This document shows, piece after piece, positions 16,254 to 23,902 of a stretch of DNA of 35,759 nucleotides. The first letter of the stretch is position 1. Every line of letters begins with the position of its first letter. A program made the translations under genes and the position numbers. Below the pieces are notes generated by a model. The model searched no databases and was not told where the DNA came from. It saw only the letters and a program-made list of their open reading frames with translations. Source of the stretch: Parvularculales bacterium (GTDB lineage: Bacteria; Pseudomonadota; Alphaproteobacteria; JAPOUT01; JBAJNM01). The stretch covers positions 1-35,759 of the forward strand of contig JBAJNM010000015.1 in NCBI GenBank assembly GCA_036881865.1, in the 5' to 3' direction.

Positions 16254-17468
16254 ATGGCGATGGAAAGTAAACACGCGCAAGAAATTGACGCTTATATAGC
16301 AGCAGATCCGGATTGCAAGAAGGGAAAGCAGAGATTCGAAATTAACGGAAAAATCGAATTCTTAGAGTCTTATGCCTTGCCCACTAGGTTATTGCGATAC
16401 AATCGTGATAACGGAAGGTTTAACCTTGAGATAAAAGAACACGAAATTAAAATTAATAGGAAGCTTGATCCTGAAGATAAAAAGGATGTGCAAGAAATTA
16501 AACGTCTGCTACTTGAAGACGATGCAAAGGCTGAAGCTGTTAAATTAAAGAATGACCTGAGAACATTGGGAGAGCAGCGAGAAGTGGCAGCCATCACTTG
16601 GGATGGTGTTGTCATTAACGGTAATAGAAGGATGGCCGTGATAGAGGAGCTAGATGCTGATGATCCTTCAGGCAAATGGCAAAAATTATGGGTAGCAAAG
16701 TTACCTAGGAATATATCTGATTCAGATTTGTGGAAAATTGAAGCCGGACTCCAATTGTCAAAGGCCAAAGTTGCAGATTATGGACCGGTAAATAATTTAT
16801 TAATGGTACGTCAGGGCGATGAAGCAGGACTCTCACCTAATGAAATTGCCAGAGCAATGTATGGATGGACTGCCGATCAGGTTGAAAAGGATCTAGAGCG
16901 ATTAAAACTAATTGATATTTTTTTAGAATTCATGGGACAACCTGAAAATTATGGAATAATAAAGAAATTTACATTATCTGAACATTTCCAAGATATACAA
17001 AAAACCATGCAGCAGTTAAAGACTGCGGGCTTATCTAAAAAACTACAATTAGAAGAATTAAAAAATATATTTAAGTTTTTAAGAGGTAACATTCTTCAGA
17101 AGGATGAAGCTTCCTTCACACATCTTCAAATAAGAAGAATTGGGAAAATGTTACAAGAACAAGGTACGAAAGAAGCCTTAACCAAAGATTTCAATAAATA
17201 CCCGGATAACACGCCTATTCCATCAGATCTATTAAATGATAATTTTGATAACGCTACCGATATTGCGAAAAATGAAGCAGATAAGGCAAAACCAGTAAAG
17301 CTCATAGAGAAAGCACTTGTGGCGTTAAGAACTATAGACCAAAAAAATGAAGCCTTTCTTTCTCCTGTTGATACAGATTCGTTAGTGAGACCGCTAAAAA
17401 CTATAGCAACATTAGCAAAGAAGATGAGTGCTAAAATAGAAACACATAATGATAAACATAGCGATTAA
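16254..17468 (+). CDS. ParB-like protein, first gene of the AT-rich cargo operon
   Basis: The chosen start is ATG 16254, eight bases after GGAG (16242-16245); a GTG at 16218 is in frame but lacks a ribosome site. The 404-residue protein has a ParB/sulfiredoxin-like domain: an N-terminal LESYALPTRLLRYNRDNGRF segment, then ITWDGVVINGNRRMAVIEEL with the GNRR box at residues 123-126, then EAGLQLSKAKVADYGPVNNL and a helix-turn-helix-like LSPNEIARAMYGWTADQVEK. The second half (about 230-404) is helical, Lys-rich and unrecognised. ParB-type domains bind DNA and in some families hydrolyse CTP or cut DNA; which applies is unknown. It overlaps the helicase gene by 20 bases, and a TATAAT at 16180-16185 may mark the operon promoter. 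Confidence 0.75.
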   Translation: MAMESKHAQEIDAYIAADPDCKKGKQRFEINGKIEFLESYALPTRLLRYNRDNGRFNLEIKEHEIKINRKLDPEDKKDVQEIKRLLLEDDAKAEAVKLKNDLRTLGEQREVAAITWDGVVINGNRRMAVIEELDADDPSGKWQKLWVAKLPRNISDSDLWKIEAGLQLSKAKVADYGPVNNLLMVRQGDEAGLSPNEIARAMYGWTADQVEKDLERLKLIDIFLEFMGQPENYGIIKKFTLSEHFQDIQKTMQQLKTAGLSKKLQLEELKNIFKFLRGNILQKDEASFTHLQIRRIGKMLQEQGTKEALTKDFNKYPDNTPIPSDLLNDNFDNATDIAKNEADKAKPVKLIEKALVALRTIDQKNEAFLSPVDTDSLVRPLKTIATLAKKMSAKIETHNDKHSD

Positions 17469-19284
17469 TAATCATAAATTAATAGTCAAAGATGAGACAC
17501 TGAAGCTTTTTAATTGGGAGCATCGTACTTTTTTTATCGTATTATTAGATTTTGAAGAAGATAAAGAACAATGCCAGTATTCTTTATCTGATAAAAATAA
17601 TTTTTCAGAAGTAATTAAGGACGTAGTACTTTATTTTGAGGAAGAAAATGAAAAGTATGAAGTTGATGAAAACGTCCAAAAAATAATATCAAAAATAAAG
17701 AAGCAAGAGGAAGATTTTAATCAAGCTAAATCTAATATAGATAAAAACGTTTCTGTATCTCTCACTGACTCATTTAAAAGACAATTAAAACCTTATCAGG
17801 AAGAAGGTGTGAAGCACTTTCTGAAGATAAGTAATGGGGCGAATTTTTCTGTTCCCGGAAGCGGTAAAACTACTATGGTTTACGCTTACTATAATCAATT
17901 AAAACTACAACAAGTTGTAGAAAAAATATTTGTTGTTGGGCCGTATAGTAGCTTCATGCCATGGGAAGAAGAGTCGAAGGAATGTTTCGGTCATAAACTG
18001 AAAACGGTTAGATTATCAGGCAACAATCGAGAAAGATCTTACTTTCAATCGACAAATTATGAATTATTTTTATGCGGTTATCAAACGGTAGTTAATGATT
18101 TGCGTTCAATTATTTCACTGTGCGAACAGCATAAATTCTTACTAGTCGTAGATGAGTCACATAACATAAAAAATATTAATGGTGTATGGGCAAATGCTTT
18201 ACTTGAAATAGCACCTTATGCAGAAAGGCGAGTTATACTATCTGGTACACCCATGCCCCATGGTTACATTGATTTATGGTCGCAAATGACTTTTCTATGG
18301 CCGGATAATAAAATTTTACACGTAAAAGCGGTGTATCAAAATCGTTGTAAAGATGAAAATCAACAAGAAAGAATTAAAGAAGATATTAGGCCCTTTTTTT
18401 ATAGGGTTAAAAAATCAGATTTAAGACTCCCGAAACAAAACTTCACTAGAGAAAAATACGAATTAAAACCTATACAAGCGCAAATATATTCTGCTTTATC
18501 AAAAAAATTGATATCCGATCTAGATTTGCAAATTGAAGATAGAATGAAGCTGAGGCAATGGAGAAAAGCAAAAATAGTGCGCTTGTTACAAGTGGCCTCA
18601 AATCCAGCACTACTTAATAAATATTCAGATGAATTTGAAATTCCAGCTTTATCAGCGGACGGCACATCATTGATAGATTTAATAGATAAATATTCAAAAT
18701 TTGAAGAGCCAGCAAAATTTGATATAGCGATATCTCTCGTTAAAAAACTATTATCTGAAGATAGAAAAGTGCTTTTGTGGACCAGCTTTGTACATAATAT
18801 AAAAATGCTTCAGATAAAATGTAACGAGCAGAACATTCCTTATTATTCTATCTACGGAGCTATTCCAAAAGATGATAGTGCTGATGTATACTTTAATAGA
18901 GAAAAACAAATTCGGTCATTTAAAAAAACAAATACACCATCTTTGTTAATTGCAAATCCCGCTGCATGCGCAGAATCAATTTCTCTGCATACGGTTTGTA
19001 ATAATGCAATTTATCTTGATAGAACTTTCAACTGTGGGCAGTTTCTTCAATCATTAGACAGAATTCACAGAATAGGTCTTAAAGATCAGGCCAATTATCA
19101 TATTTTAATAGCTAAATCGACAATAGACGAAACTATTGACCGCAGACTTGAAGAAAAAGAAGAAGCCATGAGAAACCTTCTAGAGGACGATGTGCCACTG
19201 GGAGATTATGAGGAACAAGAAGACGTTACGACAGAAGATTTTGAAGCAACTGTTGCAGATATTATATCTCAAGGCCAAAAATGA
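17449..19284 (+). CDS. SNF2-type helicase/translocase
   Basis: The 611-residue protein has a superfamily 2 motor: SFKRQLKPYQEEGVKHFL (Q-like region), Walker A with PGSGKT at residues 136-141, DESH at 235-238 (motif II), SGTP at 265-268 (motif III), LLWTSFVHNIKML at the start of the second lobe, LLIANPAACAESISLH (motif V) and FLQSLDRIHRIGL (motif VI). DESH and the SLDRIHRIG ending are typical of SNF2 proteins found in restriction and DISARM-like systems, which move along DNA without unwinding. The first 110 residues are a unique, acidic extension. It overlaps its neighbours by 20 bases (upstream) and 4 bases (downstream ATGA), so the products are made in coupled fashion. A role as the DNA-tracking motor of the system is inferred. 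Confidence 0.88.
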   Translation: MINIAINNHKLIVKDETLKLFNWEHRTFFIVLLDFEEDKEQCQYSLSDKNNFSEVIKDVVLYFEEENEKYEVDENVQKIISKIKKQEEDFNQAKSNIDKNVSVSLTDSFKRQLKPYQEEGVKHFLKISNGANFSVPGSGKTTMVYAYYNQLKLQQVVEKIFVVGPYSSFMPWEEESKECFGHKLKTVRLSGNNRERSYFQSTNYELFLCGYQTVVNDLRSIISLCEQHKFLLVVDESHNIKNINGVWANALLEIAPYAERRVILSGTPMPHGYIDLWSQMTFLWPDNKILHVKAVYQNRCKDENQQERIKEDIRPFFYRVKKSDLRLPKQNFTREKYELKPIQAQIYSALSKKLISDLDLQIEDRMKLRQWRKAKIVRLLQVASNPALLNKYSDEFEIPALSADGTSLIDLIDKYSKFEEPAKFDIAISLVKKLLSEDRKVLLWTSFVHNIKMLQIKCNEQNIPYYSIYGAIPKDDSADVYFNREKQIRSFKKTNTPSLLIANPAACAESISLHTVCNNAIYLDRTFNCGQFLQSLDRIHRIGLKDQANYHILIAKSTIDETIDRRLEEKEEAMRNLLEDDVPLGDYEEQEDVTTEDFEATVADIISQGQK

Positions 19285-20330
19285 ATTTACCCGAGACCAG
19301 TATACTTAACTTTTTCAATAAAGTGCTAATTTCATTGCAAGAATTAACAAAAGAAGAGAACACATGTTTGATTGAATCTCTTGTTAGGCAATGCCAATTG
19401 GTAGCTGTTGGTGGGCAAATAGGTGATTACCCATTAATTATAAAACAATGTCATCATTGTGGGCTTGTACAGATAAAAGATGATCAGGTAGCCATTTCTG
19501 TTTTAGGTGATCAATTTTTAAAAGAAAACAATCAAAAACATTTTGAAATTAACGAATCTCAAAAACAGCTAATTGTAAAAAAAATAGTATTTCATGGGCC
19601 ATGGAGTTCATATGCAAGACCAATTCTTGAACAATTTTCTTTAAATCACAACAGAGCCACTTATGAACTATCAATTGTTGATAAACCATTAACAACAACA
19701 CATGAAACAATCGTTCATTTCTTTATTTTTTTGGGGCTTTTATATCAAAAAGACAACCATTTGATTGTAGTCAATAAAAAGTATGCACGTTTGGTTTATG
19801 AATTAACTGCTGATAGGAAAGCGGTGACCGAGCAACAACTCGAAAGAAATTTAATGGAAAATAAGAAACTGGGCGCACAGGCTGAAGTAGCAGTCGTACA
19901 ATTTGAAAAAGAGAGATTAATAAAACTAGGAAATAAGATGCAAGCAGAACTTGTGCGACGCATCAGTATAATAAACGAGGCTGCCGGTTATGATGTGGAA
20001 TCATTCGATGGTGATTCGGATAATATATTTGCTAATCGCTTAATTGAAGTCAAAGCTAGCCGCGAAGACAAAGTTCGTTTTTATTGGACGAAGAATGAGA
20101 GAAACGTTGCCGAAGCAAAGGGTGATACATATTGGATATATATGTTAAAAAATTTTGAGGAAGGATGTTCGAATATATCACCTATAATGATTCAAAATCC
20201 TAATCATTTAATTGAACAACAGAATGAATACTTTTCCATGGAACCCTGTAAGTTTTTGATTCAAGCAGAACCCAATGTTGCTCTGAAAGAACATACTCAA
20301 AATGAGTTAAAGTGGTATCAAGTAGGTTGA
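19281..20330 (+). CDS. DUF3883-type PD-(D/E)XK nuclease-like protein
   Basis: The 349-residue protein has a C-terminal region with the DUF3883 pattern. It has a helix with acidic residue (LGAQAEVAVVQFEKERL), then AAGYDVESFDGDSD, then RLIEVKASRED with Glu256-x-Lys258, and FYWTKNERNVAEAKGDTYWIY. DUF3883 domains are PD-(D/E)XK-like and are common beside helicases and methyltransferases of defence systems. The N-terminal 180 residues look like winged-helix DNA-binding segments (for example HCGLVQIKDDQVAISVLG). Its ATG overlaps the helicase stop by ATGA and the methyltransferase-HNH gene starts 6 bases later. It is a plausible effector nuclease; activity is unproven. Confidence 0.75.
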   Translation: MNLPETSILNFFNKVLISLQELTKEENTCLIESLVRQCQLVAVGGQIGDYPLIIKQCHHCGLVQIKDDQVAISVLGDQFLKENNQKHFEINESQKQLIVKKIVFHGPWSSYARPILEQFSLNHNRATYELSIVDKPLTTTHETIVHFFIFLGLLYQKDNHLIVVNKKYARLVYELTADRKAVTEQQLERNLMENKKLGAQAEVAVVQFEKERLIKLGNKMQAELVRRISIINEAAGYDVESFDGDSDNIFANRLIEVKASREDKVRFYWTKNERNVAEAKGDTYWIYMLKNFEEGCSNISPIMIQNPNHLIEQQNEYFSMEPCKFLIQAEPNVALKEHTQNELKWYQVG

Positions 20331-20336
20331 TATCAC

Positions 20337-21482
20337 ATGAAGCCAAAAGCATTAAATAAAATATACGTTGGTGAATGTGAAGTACTTTTACCTGACACAA
20401 GGTTATTTCCGGATAGAAGTGTGAATTTAATAGTCACATCTCCTCCATATGCTGAAAAAAGAAAGATCTCCTATGGGGGTGTACGCGAGAGTGAATATGT
20501 TGAATGGTTTTTACCAATTGCAAAAGAACTCCACAGAATTTTGAAGGATGATGGATCATTTATATTGAATATAAAAGAGCATCCTAAAAATGGAGAGAGG
20601 TGCACTTATGTTTTGGAACTCGTGTTAGAGTTAAAAAAACAGGGCTGGTTCTGGATTGAAGAATATTGCTGGGTTAAAAAAAACGCTTTCCCAGGCAAAT
20701 GGCAAAACAGGTTCAGGGATTCTTGGGAACGGTGCTTTCATTTTGCAAAAAACAGAAAATTCAGGATGTATCAGGATCAGGTAAAAGTACCGATAGGTGA
20801 TTGGGCAGATAAAAGATTCAAATCAATGACTGAAGCTGATTTTGTTCGTCGTGTGTCTAAAAATAATAGCCATTTAGCACGCAATGTTTCAAATTGGTTG
20901 AATAAGAAAAAAGTTAATCCTTCAAATGTTTTGATATTTGAAGAGGAGCATAGGTTATATTTAAGCAATGTAGTTGAAACTGCTGTTTCAAAATCACTGA
21001 TAAATCATAGTGCAATTTTTCCTATTGAGTTGCCCACGTGGTTTATCACCCTGTTTACAAAAGAGGGTGATGTAATTTTGGATCCGTTTATGGGCTCGGG
21101 CTCAACTGCTGCGGCGTCTTTACTACTTCAAAGAAGGTTCCTAGGCACGGAATTATTTCCCAAGTATGCGAAAGCGGCAAACAAACATATAAAAGAGATA
21201 GAAACTGAAGTATTAAAAAAACACCAATACAAAGATAAGATTTGGAAACTAGCCAAGCCGATACGTGGCAAGGACCCGGAAATATATCGTCAGGATCCTT
21301 ATGGCAATGAGCTTCGCTATGACAGCTATGGTAAGAACAGTAAAAAGGGTTGGGTAATTGACCATATCAAACCGGTAGCCAGAGGAGGTAGCGAAGCCAT
21401 CCGGAATCTACAAGCCCTGAAAACATCAGTAAACCTAGCTAAGGGTGATTCCCTAAACAAGAAAAGCCGTCATAATCAGTAA
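20337..21482 (+). CDS. DNA methyltransferase fused to a C-terminal HNH nuclease domain
   Basis: The 381-residue protein starts with a beta-class amino-methyltransferase: motif IV TSPPY (residues 34-38), a central variable region (about 150-220) and motif I as DPFMGSGSTAAASLL with LGTELFPKYAKAA near residues 245-280. Such enzymes make N4-methylcytosine or N6-methyladenine. From about residue 320 a second domain follows, with YGKNSKKGWVIDHIKPVARG (Asp342-His343), then a conserved NLQALKTSVNLAKGD. This is a full HNH signature with the final Asn/Lys. The codons of this tail look less AT-rich than the rest, suggesting a later fusion. It is the last gene of the four-gene operon, and modification and cutting in one chain is unusual here. 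Confidence 0.85.
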   Translation: MKPKALNKIYVGECEVLLPDTRLFPDRSVNLIVTSPPYAEKRKISYGGVRESEYVEWFLPIAKELHRILKDDGSFILNIKEHPKNGERCTYVLELVLELKKQGWFWIEEYCWVKKNAFPGKWQNRFRDSWERCFHFAKNRKFRMYQDQVKVPIGDWADKRFKSMTEADFVRRVSKNNSHLARNVSNWLNKKKVNPSNVLIFEEEHRLYLSNVVETAVSKSLINHSAIFPIELPTWFITLFTKEGDVILDPFMGSGSTAAASLLLQRRFLGTELFPKYAKAANKHIKEIETEVLKKHQYKDKIWKLAKPIRGKDPEIYRQDPYGNELRYDSYGKNSKKGWVIDHIKPVARGGSEAIRNLQALKTSVNLAKGDSLNKKSRHNQ

Positions 21483-21576
21483 CAGAATTTAACATTGGCT
21501 TGTACCCGCTTCACGATAAGAAATTTTTCTCTCTTCGTGGTCCTCATTTACATTCTGTACCGCAATCTCAGGCTGG

Positions 21577-22146
21577 TCAGACAATCTGTTTAAGTATTCT
21601 CTGGGCAATTTTGCCATGTTTGTTGAACGCTGCCTGAAGCCGTCTATTGATCCACTTAAACCCATCTCGCGAAAGTCTGGCGGCCGCCTGTTGCCGTACT
21701 GACAAATGCGGATCTGTGTTCCCTATGCCGGATGCCGCATGCTCCTGTGTTGTTACAAACGAGTCCGAATCCAGCTTGTCCATCATTTCGTACAGAGAAA
21801 CTCCGTTCTCCATCTTCCCATCAACAAACTCGGCTTTATCGAGGCGGAGGTATAGGGGCCATTTCTTCTTCCATGGCCGGAGTTTGATGTCGGCGGGCGT
21901 AGCCTCGTCCTGACCGGGCCGGTGTGCTCTGGCAATGGCGCATCCGTAAATGTAAATGTCTTTCGGATCATGGGTCAGCCGGGAGATGAAAACTACATCG
22001 CCTTTCTGAACGCTGACCGGCCGCTTGTTTAGAGGATAGCCAACGGCCCAGTGGCAACCATCTTCCTCAATCACATCAATGGTAGGGGTGTCCAGCGGAA
22101 TGCGGTTTTCGTCACTCCCCTGAAACTTCACAATGGGCTGCATCAT
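21577..22146 (-). CDS. PUA/EVE-like protein of the transposon backbone
   Basis: The 189-residue protein has a first half that reads like a PUA/EVE barrel: CHWAVGYPLNKRPVSVQKGD, VVFISRLTHDPKDIYIYGCA, and PLYLRLDKAEFVDG. A helical, basic tail follows (SRDGFKWINRRLQAAFNKHG). EVE domains bind modified bases in DNA or RNA, which would fit an element carrying methyltransferases, but the fold assignment is by eye and uncertain. Its first ATG overlaps the stop of the 33-residue gene (ATGATG arrangement), so translation is coupled. It runs leftwards with the transposase and converges with the cargo operon 94 bases away; no terminator is evident between them. Confidence 0.55.
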   Translation of the reverse strand: MMQPIVKFQGSDENRIPLDTPTIDVIEEDGCHWAVGYPLNKRPVSVQKGDVVFISRLTHDPKDIYIYGCAIARAHRPGQDEATPADIKLRPWKKKWPLYLRLDKAEFVDGKMENGVSLYEMMDKLDSDSFVTTQEHAASGIGNTDPHLSVRQQAAARLSRDGFKWINRRLQAAFNKHGKIAQRILKQIV

Positions 22147-22244
22147 TTCTTCCCGCGATATTCCGGATTGTTCGGATTCTTCTGGTTGGCACGGTTATCT
22201 CTCCCGTCTTTTCCTCCTCCTTTACCGCCTTTAGATTTACCCAT
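22143..22244 (-). CDS. 33-residue Gly/Lys-rich peptide
   Basis: The start at ATG 22244 has an excellent AAGGAGG ribosome site, whereas the longer frame reaching 22385 does not. The product begins MGKSKGGKGGGKDGRDNRAN and ends NNPEYRGKK. It is very basic and presumably disordered, so nucleic-acid or RNA binding is possible. Its stop overlaps the start of the PUA/EVE-like gene, which fixes both frames. From memory, similar small peptides occur beside IS1595 transposases, but I cannot verify that here. Confidence 0.65.
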   Translation of the reverse strand: MGKSKGGKGGGKDGRDNRANQKNPNNPEYRGKK

Positions 22245-22457
22245 TGTCAATTCCTCCTTATGCGAATTTCTGGATTGTATCAATGTAGCCGGACCTATGG
22301 TGTTTGCAATGGGAACTGTATTTTCATAACTAAAGAATCCTGTAACCCTGCAGTTCATTTGGCTACTAAAGTTTATAATTACCAATGATTTTTACCCACT
22401 AAAGTATTGCTTCTATTTTTCCCTACCTAAGCTACCGCGTTTCGTTAATCTGCCAAT

Positions 22458-22477
22458 AGGCTTACTAAGCCTTTTTT
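22458..22477 (+). terminator. Weak intrinsic terminator at the transposase 3' end
   Basis: AGGCTT (22458-22463) pairs with AAGCCT (22467-22472) around ACT and is followed by a T-run, so it would stop rightward transcription entering the transposase gene. It overlaps the transposase stop codon. The stem is short. Confidence 0.4.
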
Positions 22478-23553
22478 CTTTGCTTCTTATAACGGAACTT
22501 GCCGGTATAGCGGCTACGGCGCTCAGGGTAGTACGCGCCTTCTTTACCTGAGCCCGAAGGCAAACCGTTGTCAGATGTCAGGGTCTCGTAATCAAGGCTA
22601 TGCCCCAGCATACGTTGAAAGATGATAGCCATCTGTTCTTCCGTATCAAGGTCGCGGATGTTCCAGCGTCCCGCAAACGCCTTGACGTAGCGCTGCAGGT
22701 GCTTCGGGGACATCTTGTGATGCACTCCCGTAATTGATCTTGTCAGATGCGACCAGGCAGACTCCGTGATGTTGGTCGAAGCCTGACGTGACATCCCGTC
22801 AAATGCATCGTATGGTTTCACATATTCTTTACGCGAATGGTTGACGGCAATACGCTTGCGCCTGACCTTCGAGTAGTGACGGGCCTCGTCCGTATAGATT
22901 ATGCTGTCTTCAGGGATAATCCTGTCTATGATCCGGGCAATGGTGCGGCTGCGGGTGTCAGGTATCACGTCCATCCAGACTTTTCTGGACTCCTTCTCCG
23001 TGATGCCGATTATAATCATCTTTGTCGCGCCCCCGTGACTGTTCGGAATCCTGTCAATTCTATGCTTGTTTGCCTCTAAACCTCCGATGTAGCATTCGTC
23101 AACCTGAAACTCGGTTCCGGTTGCAAACTCTTCCGGTACATCGTCGTAGACAAAGCCTTCCATCATGCGGTGGAGCATGTGCCATGCGGTTGCCTCCCGG
23201 ACTTCCAGATCCCGGTGTATCTTCATCGCCGAAATGGACTTGAGGTTGGTCATGAAATTATAGGCCAGCAATGTCCACTTCTCTACGGGAACTCTGGACG
23301 AGGCCATCAGTGTTCCGGTTTTAAGAGAAAAATACTTCCGGCAGTCCTTGCACCAGTAAGGCATGGATTTGTGGGTTGCGGTACTGGTCTCCGGACCCCC
23401 GCAATAGGGGCAGTGCCGTTCTTCGGGCCAGCGAAGGTCTGCCAGCCAGTCCGCGGCTTTCACCGGGTCTCCGAATTTTTTGACGGCTGAAACCATGCCT
23501 ATTCCTTTACGATGCGCCCGTCCCGGACTGTTGACATATTCTTGGTAAATCAT
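22465..23553 (-). CDS. IS1595-family (ISXO2-like) transposase
   Basis: The 362-residue protein is intact. It has an N-terminal zinc-ribbon (CPYCGG and CKDC, residues about 48-70), then the ISXO2-type DDE domain: FQVDECYIGG (first Asp), IYTDEARHY (second Asp) and NITESAWSHLTRSITGVHHK (final acidic/Asn region) leading to RYVKAFAGRWNIRD. A GGAGAG ribosome site precedes ATG 23553 and a TTGACA-N17-TAGGCT promoter lies 27-55 bases upstream. It should cut and join the 41-bp ends and make 8-bp duplications, as seen here. The Lys/Arg-rich tail (RYTGKFRYKKQRKKA) may bind DNA. Confidence 0.95.
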   Translation of the reverse strand: MIYQEYVNSPGRAHRKGIGMVSAVKKFGDPVKAADWLADLRWPEERHCPYCGGPETSTATHKSMPYWCKDCRKYFSLKTGTLMASSRVPVEKWTLLAYNFMTNLKSISAMKIHRDLEVREATAWHMLHRMMEGFVYDDVPEEFATGTEFQVDECYIGGLEANKHRIDRIPNSHGGATKMIIIGITEKESRKVWMDVIPDTRSRTIARIIDRIIPEDSIIYTDEARHYSKVRRKRIAVNHSRKEYVKPYDAFDGMSRQASTNITESAWSHLTRSITGVHHKMSPKHLQRYVKAFAGRWNIRDLDTEEQMAIIFQRMLGHSLDYETLTSDNGLPSGSGKEGAYYPERRSRYTGKFRYKKQRKKA

Positions 23554-23579
23554 GACGGCTCTCCTTTCAACTGAAGAAA

Positions 23580-23608
23580 AGCCTAGCCGATTCTTTGATG
23601 TTTGTCAA
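23580..23608 (-). promoter_or_regulatory. Transposase promoter built on an internal inverted-repeat copy
   Basis: On the leftward strand TTGACA (23608-23603), a 17-base spacer and TAGGCT (23585-23580) precede the transposase start by 27 bases. The TTGACA belongs to a 17-base copy of the terminal repeat (23604-23620), so the transposase could bind here and repress its own gene. The -10 match is partial. Confidence 0.55.
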
Positions 23609-23620
23609 CTTAAGCGTATA
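23604..23620 (-). repeat. Internal partial copy of the terminal inverted repeat
   Basis: GTCAACTTAAGCGTATA is identical to the corresponding part of the right terminal repeat (23709-23725) and in the same orientation, but the outer ATCCCC is missing. It lies 111 bases inside the right end. Confidence 0.85.
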
Positions 23621-23690
23621 GAGATGTTAGAGCAGGACATGGCCTATTGAGAAACCTTCTGTGATATGCTGAAACACTATATATAGTAAT

Positions 23691-23731
23691 CCACAACATA
23701 TAGTGGCCGTCAACTTAAGCGTATAATCCCC
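23691..23731 (-). repeat. Right terminal inverted repeat of the transposon
   Basis: The 41-bp repeat begins, read inward, GGGGATTATACGCTTAAGTT. It matches the left end with two mismatches. The palindrome ACTATATATAGT follows inside at 23676-23687. Confidence 0.95.
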
Positions 23732-23739
23732 AAATTTTT
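23732..23739. repeat. Right copy of the 8-bp target-site duplication
   Basis: AAATTTTT directly follows the right inverted repeat and matches 12666-12673. It is part of codons 20-22 of the interrupted SDR gene. Confidence 0.95.
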
Positions 23740-23797
23740 TAACGATAGAAAGTCCGGTGCCGGGTCCGACACCTGTTACCAGGCATGTCTTCGTCAT
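23732..23797 (-). pseudogene. SDR-family oxidoreductase, first 22 codons
   Basis: The frame starts at ATG 23797 with an AAGGA ribosome site. It encodes MTKTCLVTGVGPGTGLSIVK and two further residues, which include the glycine-rich cofactor motif TGVGPGTG of short-chain dehydrogenases. It then runs into the right end of the transposon, where the frame stops at 23627. Its continuation is at 12665 and below, joined exactly across the target duplication as VKKF-LEGGYQ. It lies 105 bases after the isomerase-like gene on the same strand. Confidence 0.92.
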
Positions 23798-23902
23798 GTT
23801 GTTCCTTTTGTTCCTTATTTCAGGGAACATTGCCTATATGGTTCCCAATTAAATTCACATCGTACATGCCTCAGGATTCAGTGCAGGCGGCGCTTTTGTC
23901 GA

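Larger units (their letters stand above)
12674..23731. mobile_element. IS1595-family transposon (11,058 bp) with restriction/defence cargo
   Basis: The element is bounded by 41-bp inverted repeats (12674-12714 and 23691-23731) that differ at two positions and begin GGGGATTATACGCTTAAGTT. It is flanked by perfect 8-bp duplications. It encodes one ISXO2/IS1595-type transposase near its right end (leftward), a 33-residue Gly/Lys peptide and a PUA/EVE-like protein (leftward). Rightward it carries a large adenine methyltransferase and a four-gene AT-rich operon (ParB-like, SNF2 helicase, DUF3883 protein, methyltransferase-HNH). IS1595 elements with passenger genes are known, but they are usually far smaller. 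Excision in silico restores the SDR reading frame, which shows the exact borders and suggests a fairly recent insertion. The intact transposase and ends suggest it may still be mobile. Confidence 0.94.

Noticed and set aside
16254-21482. Assignment of the cargo operon to DISARM or BREX
   Set aside because: An SNF2 motor and a methyltransferase are shared themes, but no DrmA/DrmB-type, PglZ-type or BrxC-type protein is present.
12674-23731. Composite transposon flanked by two insertion sequences
   Set aside because: Only one transposase is present, and the outer repeats are the ends of one unit with one target duplication; the extra internal repeat lacks its outer bases.
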